From positions 1 through 9,892 of the forward strand of contig JAQVHG010000066.1 of assembly GCA_028696365.1 (NCBI GenBank): a DNA stretch of 9,892 bases. Direction: 5' to 3'. The position numbers and the translations under genes were made by a program. This DNA comes from Methanofollis sp. GTDB lineage: Archaea > Halobacteriota > Methanomicrobia > Methanomicrobiales > Methanofollaceae. The notes below the pieces were generated by a model. It worked only from the letters and a program-made list of their open reading frames with translations, made no database searches and was not told the DNA's origin. Shown here in pieces: positions 1 through 7,012 of this stretch. The number at the start of each line of letters is the position of its first letter. Position 1 is the stretch's first letter.

Positions 1-69
1 CTTGCCTCCACCTGAGCGATGATGAACCTTCCTGAGGGGGAGTGGAGGGTTGGCATCGCCTTTTTTTGG
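1..69. other. Left edge, non-coding, with a T7 tract
   Basis: No convincing reading frame crosses this edge: the three plus frames all reach stops within the first 35 bases. A run of seven T at 61-67 on the plus strand could be a U-tract terminator for a plus-strand gene ending before the window, because archaeal RNA polymerase can terminate at U-runs without a hairpin. No such gene is visible, so this is a weak inference. Confidence 0.25.
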
Positions 70-183
70 GGATGGCGGCCGATAAGATCGGCGTGCCTCC
101 CATATGCCAATGCCGGGGGGGTTGCCTCCGGACCCACAGGATGACGATGGAGCCGGGAAGGCACAATCAATGACTATGAAGAG
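70..183 (+). repeat. Intergenic repeat, block A copy 1
   Basis: This stretch resembles 5766-5884. The best part is 155-183 against 5856-5884, 28 of 29 bases identical, containing ggaaggcacaatcaatgac. Upstream, both copies share a GCGGC-n-GATC-n-RTGCC framework (about 74-98 against 5769-5792) and then a TGCCGGGGG run followed by a C-rich partner (111-131 against 5808-5828). The local stem is imperfect here (GGGGGGG against CCTCC) but perfect in the other copy. No reading frame is preserved between the copies, so this looks like a non-coding dispersed repeat. Confidence 0.7.
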
Positions 184-264
184 GGTCGTGGATCCCTGCC
201 CATCTTCGTACAGGAGATCCAAGGGTGACCACGGGCGCCCCGCCACAAGATTGACAAATGGACT

Positions 265-312
265 CTGTAGAATCAGGCATGAACCTTGGGCTCACGCATA
301 CGAGATGAGAAT
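265..312 (+). repeat. Intergenic repeat, block T (inverted relative to 5982-6029)
   Basis: Bases 265-284, ctgtagaatcaggcatgaac, are a perfect 20-base match to the reverse complement of 6010-6029. Similarity continues to 312 (reverse complement of 5982-6000, acgcatacgRgatgaRaat) with small indels between. A related 17-mer occurs at 5677-5693 with 15 matches. The block therefore occurs three times in the window, in both orientations, always in spacers, as expected for the end of a small mobile or dispersed element. Confidence 0.75.
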
Positions 313-394
313 AATCATAGGTCCCCGGTCCGTGCACCGGTCTGTGTTCATCCTTCTGAGCAAGTCATCACACAGGAACATCATCAAATGGCCG

Positions 395-490
395 CCCCCA
401 CCTATCCTTGTCGTGGGGGGTCGGAGGGCACTCGCCCCCCGGCGCGAGATGAGGGTGAAGGTTCTGCGATTGGGGGCGGCACCTCTGATC
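395..490 (+). repeat. Intergenic repeat, G-block plus block B, ending beside dph2
   Basis: The segment cccccacctatc at 395-406 recurs at 5896-5907. The following G-rich run (412-429) resembles 5701-5723 and 5911-5931. From 436 to 481 it matches 5729-5774 at 39 of 46 bases, starting with the exact cccccggcgcgagatg, and TCTGATC follows in both. The copy stops about 20 bases from the 3' end of dph2, so it is truncated there or ends there. No U-rich terminator for the minus-strand operon is evident in this spacer. Confidence 0.7.
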
Positions 491-509
491 GGCGCCCCAC
501 CCTATGAGG

Positions 510-1487
510 TCACACGATCTCGTCGACCTCGTAGTCCTCCCAGGCCCGCACCCCGACCAGGATCTCGAACTCCTGGGGGGTGAGGAGAGGGACAGGGAAG
601 CGGACCTGGTCGTCATAGGCCAGGCGCGGACAGGCGGTGTTCACGTAGGCTCCGCATCCAAAGTTGACCATCTCGGCCGCCGAGACCTCACGCATTGTGA
701 TCACCACCGCCTTCTCAGAGAGCGCGGCCAGGCGGGCCGCGAGGGCAGGGCGCGCCTGCCCGCTCTTGGTAGAGAGGAGGATCCCGATGCACTCGGCCGA
801 GCGCGCCTTCTCGATGAGAGCGAAGCGCCGGCGGAGCAGGCGGTCAGCGTCTCCTGAGACCTCGCACACCTCGCCTGAATAGGGATCGAGGGCGACGACC
901 CGCCTGCCGGTGGCAAGGGCGACCCCGATGGCATGGAAGACCCCAGTCCCTACATAGAGGATCTCAGGGGCCGAGAGGGCGCGGGCATTTGCATAACTGC
1001 ACCCGAGCACCTGACCAGGAAGAGGCGTCCGCCCGCCGCCAGGCCCGACCTCAGCCTGCACCCCGTGCGCGGCCAGAACCTCCGCGACCTGGGGGAGCAG
1101 ATGGGCGTGCTGGACCGTGGTGACGAGGCCCACCTCGGTGCCGTGGAGGAAGGGAAGCGCCGCGGCCACGGCCTCAACGTCGAAGTCGAAGGGAAGATAT
1201 TCGTACACCACTCCTTCCCGCTCCTCGACTGGGGCATGCCCGACATGGACCAGGAGGTCGGCCCCGGTCAAGGCGACGGTGTCAAGGGCCAGGTCGCAGG
1301 CCCCATAACACGGGTCGCCAGCGACGGCCGCGACTTCGATCCCTTCTGCGCCGAGCGCCCGCACCAGAGACGGGGCCTGCCGCTTCAGCCCATCAGGGAG
1401 TTGGAGGACGACCCGCCGCGCCCCCGCGGCGCGCACTCTTGCCGCCAGGTCAGCGGCAGGTATTGATGACCCTGACTCCATCGGCAT
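510..1487 (-). CDS. dph2: 2-(3-amino-3-carboxypropyl)histidine synthase, Dph1/Dph2 family
   Basis: This family does the first step of diphthamide synthesis: a radical-type [4Fe-4S] enzyme moves the 3-amino-3-carboxypropyl group of S-adenosylmethionine onto a histidine of elongation factor aEF-2. In archaea it works as a cytosolic homodimer. The 325-residue product has the expected length and the three spaced cysteines that bind the cluster: Cys64 in YGACD, Cys163 in LGCSYAN and Cys286 in NTACPRLAYDD. An extra Cys60 lies just before the first. Family signatures LQLPDGLKR (28-36) and LYVGTGVFHAIG (177-188) are also present. It is the last gene of the minus-strand operon and overlaps hpt by 38 bp. 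The start is uncertain: neither Met1 nor Met3 (1481) has a good ribosome binding site, so translation may be coupled to hpt. Confidence 0.93.
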   Translation of the reverse strand: MPMESGSSIPAADLAARVRAAGARRVVLQLPDGLKRQAPSLVRALGAEGIEVAAVAGDPCYGACDLALDTVALTGADLLVHVGHAPVEEREGVVYEYLPFDFDVEAVAAALPFLHGTEVGLVTTVQHAHLLPQVAEVLAAHGVQAEVGPGGGRTPLPGQVLGCSYANARALSAPEILYVGTGVFHAIGVALATGRRVVALDPYSGEVCEVSGDADRLLRRRFALIEKARSAECIGILLSTKSGQARPALAARLAALSEKAVVITMREVSAAEMVNFGCGAYVNTACPRLAYDDQVRFPVPLLTPQEFEILVGVRAWEDYEVDEIV

Positions 1488-2004
1488 CTACATCGATCGT
1501 GACAAGTGCGGTATATCCCCGACCGCCGAGGTCAGGCGTACCGCGCTGGATCACCACGCAGACATCGGCGATCTCGGCCCCCGCATCCTCGAGGGCGGCA
1601 AGGACTGCCTTCAGCGTCCCGCCGGTGGAGATCACGTCGTCGATCACGACCACGCGGTCGCCCTTCTCGATCCCATTCAAGTAGAGTTGTCCATGCGAAT
1701 ACCCCGTCGACTGGTGGACAGCGATCTCTCCCGGCAGGGAATACGAACGCTTACGTAGGATGTTCAGCGGGATATCGGTCATCAACGAGAGCGCAGTCCC
1801 GATATGGATCCCCATCGCCTCGGCGGTGACGATCTTGTCCACCCCCTGGAGATCGGTCACCGTGATCATCGCACATGCCACATCCCGCAGGAGGGCAGGG
1901 TCGAGGAGTGGCACCCCATCGGTGATCGGGTGGATAAAGTAGTTGTATTCTCCCCGCTGCACAATCGGCGCAGCTTCCAGTGATTCTATCAGATGTTCAA
2001 GCAT
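1450..2004 (-). CDS. hpt: Hypoxanthine/guanine phosphoribosyltransferase, archaeal type
   Basis: A purine-salvage enzyme joining hypoxanthine or guanine to PRPP to give IMP or GMP. The 184-residue product carries the PRPP-binding signature VVVIDDVISTGGT (118-130 from the chosen start) and the N-terminal APIVQRGEYNYFIHP stretch typical of methanogen Hpt proteins. A longer GTG start at 2016 exists, but the ATG at 2004 is preferred: GGTGAG lies four bases upstream and the protein then starts MLEHLIESLEAAP, as family members do. The ATG overlaps the end of mfnA by 8 bp, which suggests coupled translation. Because adenine PRTases share the fold, base specificity is assigned from resemblance to archaeal Hpt, not from a decisive residue. 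Confidence 0.9.
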   Translation of the reverse strand: MLEHLIESLEAAPIVQRGEYNYFIHPITDGVPLLDPALLRDVACAMITVTDLQGVDKIVTAEAMGIHIGTALSLMTDIPLNILRKRSYSLPGEIAVHQSTGYSHGQLYLNGIEKGDRVVVIDDVISTGGTLKAVLAALEDAGAEIADVCVVIQRGTPDLGGRGYTALVTIDVDADGVRVINTCR

Positions 2005-3094
2005 CCATCTCACCAATATCCTGTAAAAACTCCTCGATGACGTCCCTGGTCACATGGGGCATCATGATCGTGCGCATATGGCCACGCCTGGTCCGTGAGA
2101 CCCGCCACCCGGGCGGAACCGTACCGGCCTCGAAGGTCGCCACGTTCAGGTCAGGAGTGACCGCACGCCGGTATCCATAGGTCTCCATCCCCTCAATGAG
2201 CCGGCGGGTATTCTTCATGCACCCATCGACGACCGCCTTCATCCCGCTCATCCCGAGATACTCGAGGACCGCAAAGGCGCCGACGACCGCACCGCCAGAC
2301 CTCGTCCCGGCGAGGGTGCACTCCTGCTTCACCGTCAGGTACGGGGTCTCCACATTGAGGTGGCCGAACCACGAAGGCTCGCGGACCAGCAGACTCCCGC
2401 ACGGGATGGTGCTCATCCCCATCTTGTGCGGGTCCACCGCGACTGATGAGACGCCAGGGAGCGCGAAGTCAAAGGGGATTTCGTGGTCCAGGAAGGGGAT
2501 CACCAGACCCCCGAATGCGGCGTCCACATGGAGGGGGACATGAGCGTCATGGGCGATCTCAGAGACCGCCTTCACCGGGTCGACAACGCCGTACTCCGTC
2601 GTCCCAGCGACGGCAACGACACAGCAGGTGTTCTTGTCCATCCGTTCCTGGAGGGCGTCGACATCCATCCTGAAGGTCTCGTCGGACGGGACCGTCCGCA
2701 TCTCAAGCGAAAGGATATCGCAGGCCTTCTCAAAAGAGAAATGCGCCGACTCAGGGACCACCACATTCGGACGCCTCGAACCCTTCATCTTTGCAAAGAT
2801 CCGCAACGCCTGGAGGTTGGACTCGGTCCCCCCTGATGTGGCATACCCCCCAGCCTTCGGGTGATGAAAGAGCGCGCCAAGCCGTTCGACAAGCAATTCC
2901 TCGATCGAAGCAGTGCCTGGGAAGAGCCCCGGGTCTCCGAGGTTGGCCTCGATGAACATCTGGTGTGCCCGCACCGCGACCGGGTGAGGGACCGTGCACA
3001 TCGAACTCAGCACATGATGATAGTTCGAATCCTCTCCTTTCTTCAAAGAGAGGAAAGAAAAAAGTTCCTCTTCAGATATTCCATTCGCCTGCAT
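1997..3094 (-). CDS. mfnA: L-tyrosine / L-aspartate decarboxylase MfnA
   Basis: A PLP-dependent group II decarboxylase. In methanogens MfnA makes tyramine from tyrosine for methanofuran, and archaeal relatives also make beta-alanine from aspartate for coenzyme A. The 365 residues match the usual archaeal length. Visible landmarks are SSMCTVPHPVAVRAH (30-44), GDPGLFPGT (53-61), ATSGGTESN (85-93), His118 in ESAHFS, which stacks on the PLP ring, Asp191 in HVDAAFGG, and the Schiff-base Lys224 in DPHKMGM. It is the second gene of the operon and its start overlaps the end of ppsA by 23 bp. No strong ribosome binding site precedes the ATG, but the next Met is too far inside. Substrate preference cannot be settled from sequence. 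MfnA alone makes a methanogen host likely. Confidence 0.93.
   Translation of the reverse strand: MQANGISEEELFSFLSLKKGEDSNYHHVLSSMCTVPHPVAVRAHQMFIEANLGDPGLFPGTASIEELLVERLGALFHHPKAGGYATSGGTESNLQALRIFAKMKGSRRPNVVVPESAHFSFEKACDILSLEMRTVPSDETFRMDVDALQERMDKNTCCVVAVAGTTEYGVVDPVKAVSEIAHDAHVPLHVDAAFGGLVIPFLDHEIPFDFALPGVSSVAVDPHKMGMSTIPCGSLLVREPSWFGHLNVETPYLTVKQECTLAGTRSGGAVVGAFAVLEYLGMSGMKAVVDGCMKNTRRLIEGMETYGYRRAVTPDLNVATFEAGTVPPGWRVSRTRRGHMRTIMMPHVTRDVIEEFLQDIGEMDA
2009..2014 (-). promoter_or_regulatory. Ribosome binding site deciding the hpt start
   Basis: Read on the minus strand, GGTGAG lies four bases before the ATG at 2004-2002. It sits inside the last codons of mfnA and overlaps the rival GTG start, which favours the ATG as the true start. 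Confidence 0.7.
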
Positions 3095-5387
3095 TCTTTG
3101 CTCTCACTGCGTCAAGGATCAGCCGCTTCTCTGTCTTTGCCGCCGTTCCCCTGATCTTGGGGACAGCATCGATGTTTGCTGATACACTGGTGATCCCGTT
3201 CTCAATCAGCCACTCGACCATCTTCGGATCTGAGCCGGCCTGCCCGCAGATCGAGCACTCCACATGATACTTCCGGCAGACGGCGATGGCGTCGTGGATC
3301 AGTTTGAGCACCGCTGGGTGCTTGGGCCAGTACATTGGAGAGACCAGTTCGTTGTTCCGGTCGATGGCGATGGTGTACTGGATGAGATCGTTGGTCCCGA
3401 AGGAGGCAAACGAGACACCCGCCTTGCAGAAGTCCTCGATGAGAATAGCGCACGCTGGGATCTCGATCATAATACCGAGGTCGACTTCGTCCACGTTCAC
3501 ACCCCAACTTGCGATGAGCTCTTTTGCCCTGATAAACTGATCGGGGTGAGAGACAAGCGGGAACATCAGCCCGAGGTTGTCATAGCCCTCGTCCCAGAGC
3601 CGCTTGAATGCGTCGACCTGCATCTTGAACTGGGCCTCGCTCTGGAGGTCGCGACGGATCCCGCGCCAGCCAAGCATCGGGTTGTGCTCATCAGGCTCGT
3701 CCTCGCCGCCGAGCATATTCCTGAACTCGTCGGTGGGGGCGTCAAGGGTCCTGACCCAGACCGGCTTACCGGGGAAGGCGTCGAGGACAGTCTTGATCCC
3801 GGTATAGAGTTCTGAGATGAACTCCTCTTCCTTGCCGTTCTTGATGAACCAGCCTGGAGTCTTGTTCATGCCGAGGATCAGGTGTTCGATGCGCAGGAGA
3901 CCGACACCGTCCGCACCGGTGGCTGCAGCCCTGACCGCAGCCTCAGGGAGGGAGACGTTGACCTTGACGCTCGTGGCGGTGATGACCGGGGCCGGGGCGG
4001 CGACGGCAGCACCGGCCGCCTGAGTCGCAGGCGCAGCCTGGGCAGGAGCGGACACTGTAGCCGCACCTTCAAAGACCAGGCCTTTCTCACCGTCGATGGT
4101 GACCATCTGCCCGTTCTTCAACGTCTTTGTGGCGGTCTTCGTCCCGACGACCGCCGGCGTGCCGAGTTCTCTTGACACGATCGCGGCGTGGCAGGTCATC
4201 CCGCCCTCGTCGGTGATAATGCCCGAGACCTTCCGCATCGCAGGGACCATGTCCGGGTTTGTCATCCTCGCAACGAGGACGTCGCCGTCCTTAACCTTGC
4301 CGAGGTCCTTGACGTCGTGAACGATAATCACCGGGCCGCCTGCCACACCCGGCGAGGCGCCATTGCCTTCCAGGATGACGGCGCCCTGCGCACCGACCGG
4401 CGCACTGGGAGCGGCATGGGTGTTGTTCACGCCGATGGTGGTGATCGGTCTGGACTGGAGGATATAGATCGTATCGCCGACGATCCCCCACTCAAGGTCC
4501 TGGGGGACACCATAGTGTTCCTCAGAGATCCGGGCATATTCAGTAAGCCGCGTGACCTCGGCATCTGAGAGAACCGGCTCATCCTGGCGGTCTTTCGGGA
4601 TCTCCACCAGTTCGGTACCTTTCTCCCCGATCGGGACGATCATATACTCTTTGTTCGAGATCAACCGGTCGACGACCCGCTTGAGGCGGCGGTCAAAGAC
4701 ATATTTGTCGGGGGAGACACTCCCCGAGACGACCGCTTCTCCAAGGCCCCAGGAACCCTCGATGATAGTGAGAGGTTCGCCACTTACAGGGTGCGATGAG
4801 AACATCACGCCCGATTTCTCAGAGCGAATGAGTTGCTGGACCACCACGGCGATGTTGACGGTCCGGTCGTCGAAGCCCTGCTTCGCACGGTAATAGACGG
4901 CACGGGCACCATACAGGGATGCCCAGCACATCTGGACGGCCTCGATCACGTCGGCATCGCCCTTGATATTCAGGTAGGTCTCCTGCTGCCCGGCAAAACT
5001 GGCGTCAGGGAGGTCTTCGGCCGTGGCACTGGAGCGGACGGCGACCACCATTTTCCCGTCGCCCATCGATCCATAGGCGGCGAGAACCTCCTCTTTGATC
5101 CCTTCAGGCATCTTCGCGCCAAGGACAATGTCCCTGACACTCTTCGAGACCTCTTCGAGGGCGTCGTTGTTGTCAACGTCAAGATCTGAGAGAAGAGTAA
5201 AGATCGAGTCTTCAAGCCCGGTCTCCACGAGGAACTTTCTGAAGGCCTGAGCAGTTACCACGAATGCTTTCGGGACGGGCAGCCCTACCGAAGTCATTTC
5301 ACCGAGGGAGGCCCCTTTTCCCCCTACGGATGGGATATCATCCTTTGAAATCTCTTCGAGCCACAATACGTTGGGCATTTCGGTCAT
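3072..5387 (-). CDS. ppsA: Phosphoenolpyruvate synthase (pyruvate, water dikinase)
   Basis: Converts pyruvate, ATP and water to PEP, AMP and phosphate, feeding gluconeogenesis from the pyruvate that methanogens make from acetyl-CoA. The 771 residues show the full three-part layout. An N-terminal ATP-grasp domain (about 10-320) includes VGGKGASLGEM, VRSSATAEDLPDASFAGQQ and QSRPITT. The swivelling phosphohistidine domain has catalytic His400 in GGMTCHAAIVSRELG. The C-terminal PEP/pyruvate TIM barrel (about 475-770) has GWRGIRR, Glu642 in MIEIPACA, GTNDLIQY and catalytic Cys714 in SICGQAGSDP. An Ala/Pro-rich linker at about 442-470 joins the last two domains. The start is supported by GGTGGT six bases upstream of the ATG. 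It is the first gene of the four-gene operon, behind a TATA box near 5466. Confidence 0.97.
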   Translation of the reverse strand: MTEMPNVLWLEEISKDDIPSVGGKGASLGEMTSVGLPVPKAFVVTAQAFRKFLVETGLEDSIFTLLSDLDVDNNDALEEVSKSVRDIVLGAKMPEGIKEEVLAAYGSMGDGKMVVAVRSSATAEDLPDASFAGQQETYLNIKGDADVIEAVQMCWASLYGARAVYYRAKQGFDDRTVNIAVVVQQLIRSEKSGVMFSSHPVSGEPLTIIEGSWGLGEAVVSGSVSPDKYVFDRRLKRVVDRLISNKEYMIVPIGEKGTELVEIPKDRQDEPVLSDAEVTRLTEYARISEEHYGVPQDLEWGIVGDTIYILQSRPITTIGVNNTHAAPSAPVGAQGAVILEGNGASPGVAGGPVIIVHDVKDLGKVKDGDVLVARMTNPDMVPAMRKVSGIITDEGGMTCHAAIVSRELGTPAVVGTKTATKTLKNGQMVTIDGEKGLVFEGAATVSAPAQAAPATQAAGAAVAAPAPVITATSVKVNVSLPEAAVRAAATGADGVGLLRIEHLILGMNKTPGWFIKNGKEEEFISELYTGIKTVLDAFPGKPVWVRTLDAPTDEFRNMLGGEDEPDEHNPMLGWRGIRRDLQSEAQFKMQVDAFKRLWDEGYDNLGLMFPLVSHPDQFIRAKELIASWGVNVDEVDLGIMIEIPACAILIEDFCKAGVSFASFGTNDLIQYTIAIDRNNELVSPMYWPKHPAVLKLIHDAIAVCRKYHVECSICGQAGSDPKMVEWLIENGITSVSANIDAVPKIRGTAAKTEKRLILDAVRAKNAGEWNI

Positions 5388-5393
5388 TATCGC

Positions 5394-5470
5394 ACCACCT
5401 ATATGGTAGTCTTAACGAATATTATAGATTCTCCCTGTACGGCTCTGCCCTTTTTTGAGATAAATATATA
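5394..5470 (-). promoter_or_regulatory. Promoter and ribosome binding site of the ppsA operon
   Basis: On the minus strand TATATATTTA (5470-5461) is a strong archaeal TATA box. Transcription would start about 25 bases downstream, near 5441, leaving a leader of roughly 50 bases. AGGTGGT (5400-5394) sits six bases before the ATG as a Shine-Dalgarno site. No other promoter this clear was seen inside the four-gene cluster, so it probably drives all of ppsA-mfnA-hpt-dph2. The start site is inferred from spacing alone. Confidence 0.65.
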
Positions 5471-5676
5471 CCGGGCAAAGGGTGGATCAAAACTCCTTCC
5501 TGGTCTCGTGTGTCTCTTGACGGCCGTGCACCTAAACCCTGACAGACCACACCGAGCAGAAGCACATCTTTTCCCCTCTCTGTTGCGCACCCCCTCCATC
5601 AGTCGCCTTCCCCCTCGCACCCGCCGGGAAGGCAGAAGAGACGAGCATGACCTGGCGAACGCAATTTTCGGATCTT
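5471..5676. other. Spacer between the ppsA promoter and the repeat element
   Basis: About 200 bases with no credible gene. Frames that stay open through here and the repeats have low-complexity Pro/Arg-rich translations, no ribosome binding site and no family resemblance. I see no tRNA-like or other RNA fold that I can support. Confidence 0.4.
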
Positions 5677-6026
5677 TAGAATTGGGCATGAACTTTTCTC
5701 CGTGGGGGGGTCCGTCCGGGGGGTGCAACCCCCGGCGCGAGATGGTGGAGATGGTCCTGCGATTGAGAGCGGCATGTTCTGATCATCATGCCTTCCCTCA
5801 CTATACGTGCCGGGGGCGCTGCCCCCGGACGGACCCCCGGGAGGAAGAGAGGGCAGGGAAGGCACAATCAATGACCATGAAGAGCGCACTGCCATCCCCC
5901 ACCTATCGTGTTGCGGGGGGGTTCGGGGGGCGGCAAACCTCCCGCCAGAGAGATCCATCAAAAGGATTTCTACAGAGCCCAATTTTCATCCCGTATGCGT
6001 GTGCCAAGAGTTCATGCCTGATTCTA
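5677..6026. repeat. About 350-bp repeat element with imperfect terminal inverted repeats
   Basis: The left end TAGAATTGGGCATGAAC (5677-5693) and the reverse complement of 6010-6026 match at 15 of 17 bases, so the unit is bounded by inverted ends. Inside, in order, are a G-block (5701-5723), block B (5729-5774), a GGCATG/CATGCC hairpin (5771-5792), block A (about 5789-5884) and a second G-block (5896-5931). These blocks reappear in a different arrangement at 70-490. GATCTTT occurs immediately left (5671-5677, sharing one base with the end) and again at 6034-6040, a possible but weak target-site duplication. No transposase is encoded, so if mobile it would be a non-autonomous, MITE-like element. 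Confidence 0.55.
5706..5838. repeat. 17-bp perfect inverted repeat with competing local hairpins
   Basis: Bases 5706-5722 (GGGGGTCCGTCCGGGGG) are the exact reverse complement of 5822-5838, about 100 bases apart. Each arm can instead fold locally: 5716-5722 with 5729-5735 (7-bp stem, loop GTGCAA) and 5810-5817 with 5821-5828 (8-bp stem, loop GCT). The local and long-range pairings use the same bases and exclude each other. Confidence 0.7.
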
Positions 6027-6242
6027 CAGCACCGATCTTTTTGCATCTCCCTGTCTGTTTCTATCCATGGTCCACATCCTTCACAAAGGCGAGACCCGTC
6101 GTTCGCCCTATCTCCTGAAGGGCGCTCCCCTCCTGACCAGGAGCAATGAGAAGGCGCCAGATCCTTGATCTAGGGACAGACCTCACAAGAAGAGGAGAGT
6201 ATTTACAAAGTCCTAATATGGCGCAGCACCCAGTACACAGCA
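6027..6242 (+). promoter_or_regulatory. Upstream region and candidate promoter of the MBL-fold/ligase pair
   Basis: Most of this stretch holds nothing I recognise. Near its end TATTTACA at 6200-6207, preceded by the purine-rich GAGGAGAG, is a reasonable BRE-TATA pair. It would place the start about 10-15 bases before the ATG at 6243. TAATATGG (6214-6221) is an alternative box that would give a leaderless mRNA. No Shine-Dalgarno sequence precedes the ATG, which fits a very short or absent leader. Confidence 0.45.
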
Positions 6243-7010
6243 ATGAAGGTCACCATCCTTGCAAGTGGGAGCAAGGGAAATGCCATCTATATCGAAGGTG
6301 ATGAGGGATCCCTTCTCGTCGACGCCGGGCTCTCCGCTCGGCAGATCAGGAAACGGATCGATGAGGCAGGCGGGGACGAGCGCAACCTGCAGGGGATCCT
6401 TGTCACCCATGAGCACACCGACCATATCAGAGGGGCCGACGTCCTTGCCAGAAAATTCGGGGTTCCGGTGGTCGGGACCGGAGGGACATTGGAGACATTT
6501 CTGCGTACCAGAAAGTCCACAAAACCAGTGACGACCAAGAGGATTTCAGTCGGAGACCAGTTCTCGATCTCAGGTTTTTCGGTTCTTCCCTTTTCTACAG
6601 CCCACGACGCCGCCGAGCCATGCGGGTACTGCCTGGACACCGGTGGCGTCCGCCTGGGGTGCTGCCTGGACACCGGGATTATCACCCCGCGGATCGAACG
6701 GGCGCTCTCCGGGTGCGACGTCGTCGTCCTTGAGAGCAACCACTGTCCAAAGATGCTCGAAGAAGGACCATATCCCGCATTTCTCAAGGCAAGGATCAGA
6801 TCAAAACTCGGGCACCTCTCCAACAACGCCGCCGCGACCTGTCTCCACGATATAGGGGACGACCTCTCGGCGGTGATGCTTGCTCACCTTTCTGAGGTGA
6901 ATAACACACCTAAAAAAGCAGAAGAGACCGCACAAGAAGCATTCTATGACGGGATCGAGCACATAGTCGTTGGTGACCAGCACGTGGTATCAGAAAGCGT
7001 GAGGATCTGA
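6243..7010 (+). CDS. Metallo-beta-lactamase-fold hydrolase, YycJ/WalJ-like (probable DNA nuclease)
   Basis: A 255-residue cytosolic MBL-fold protein with two-metal-site residues in place: His56, His58, Asp60 and His61 in THEHTDH, His121 in TAHDAAEP, Asp143 in CLDTG and His215 in LAHLSEVNNTP. The opening ILASGSKGNAIYI, the SNHCPKML stretch (165-172) and GHLSNNAAA (190-198) are hallmarks of the YycJ/WalJ branch, whose bacterial members include a double-strand DNA exonuclease. There is no signal peptide, and the length fits the family. The stop codon is 2 nt before the DNA ligase start, so the two are almost certainly co-transcribed, which supports a DNA repair role. That role is inferred; the MBL fold and family resemblance are visible. 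Other MBL hydrolase activities (RNase, phosphodiesterase) remain possible. Confidence 0.88.
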   Translation: MKVTILASGSKGNAIYIEGDEGSLLVDAGLSARQIRKRIDEAGGDERNLQGILVTHEHTDHIRGADVLARKFGVPVVGTGGTLETFLRTRKSTKPVTTKRISVGDQFSISGFSVLPFSTAHDAAEPCGYCLDTGGVRLGCCLDTGIITPRIERALSGCDVVVLESNHCPKMLEEGPYPAFLKARIRSKLGHLSNNAAATCLHDIGDDLSAVMLAHLSEVNNTPKKAEETAQEAFYDGIEHIVVGDQHVVSESVRI

Positions 7011-7012
7011 GT

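Noticed and set aside
17..35. ATGATGA followed by CTGA, resembling C and D boxes of an archaeal C/D sRNA
   Set aside because: Only six bases separate the boxes, too short for a guide, and there is no second box pair or closing stem.
70..490. CRISPR array in the repeat-bearing spacer
   Set aside because: Repeats are few, long, imperfect and in different orders, with no regular spacers.
2005..2016. GTG start for hpt giving a longer protein
   Set aside because: The GTG lies inside the Shine-Dalgarno site for the ATG at 2004, and family proteins begin at the later start.
3264..3815. Long plus-strand frames inside ppsA, and similar ones opposite dph2, mfnA and the ligase
   Set aside because: They are antisense shadows produced by high-GC codon bias; the minus-strand genes carry complete catalytic motifs.
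5403..6149. Long open frames in the divergent spacer (plus 248 codons; minus 127 codons at 5599-5982)
   Set aside because: They run through repeat blocks, have Pro/Arg/Gly-rich low-complexity translations, lack ribosome binding sites and resemble no family; similar frames at 104-616 arise from the same G/C-rich repeats.
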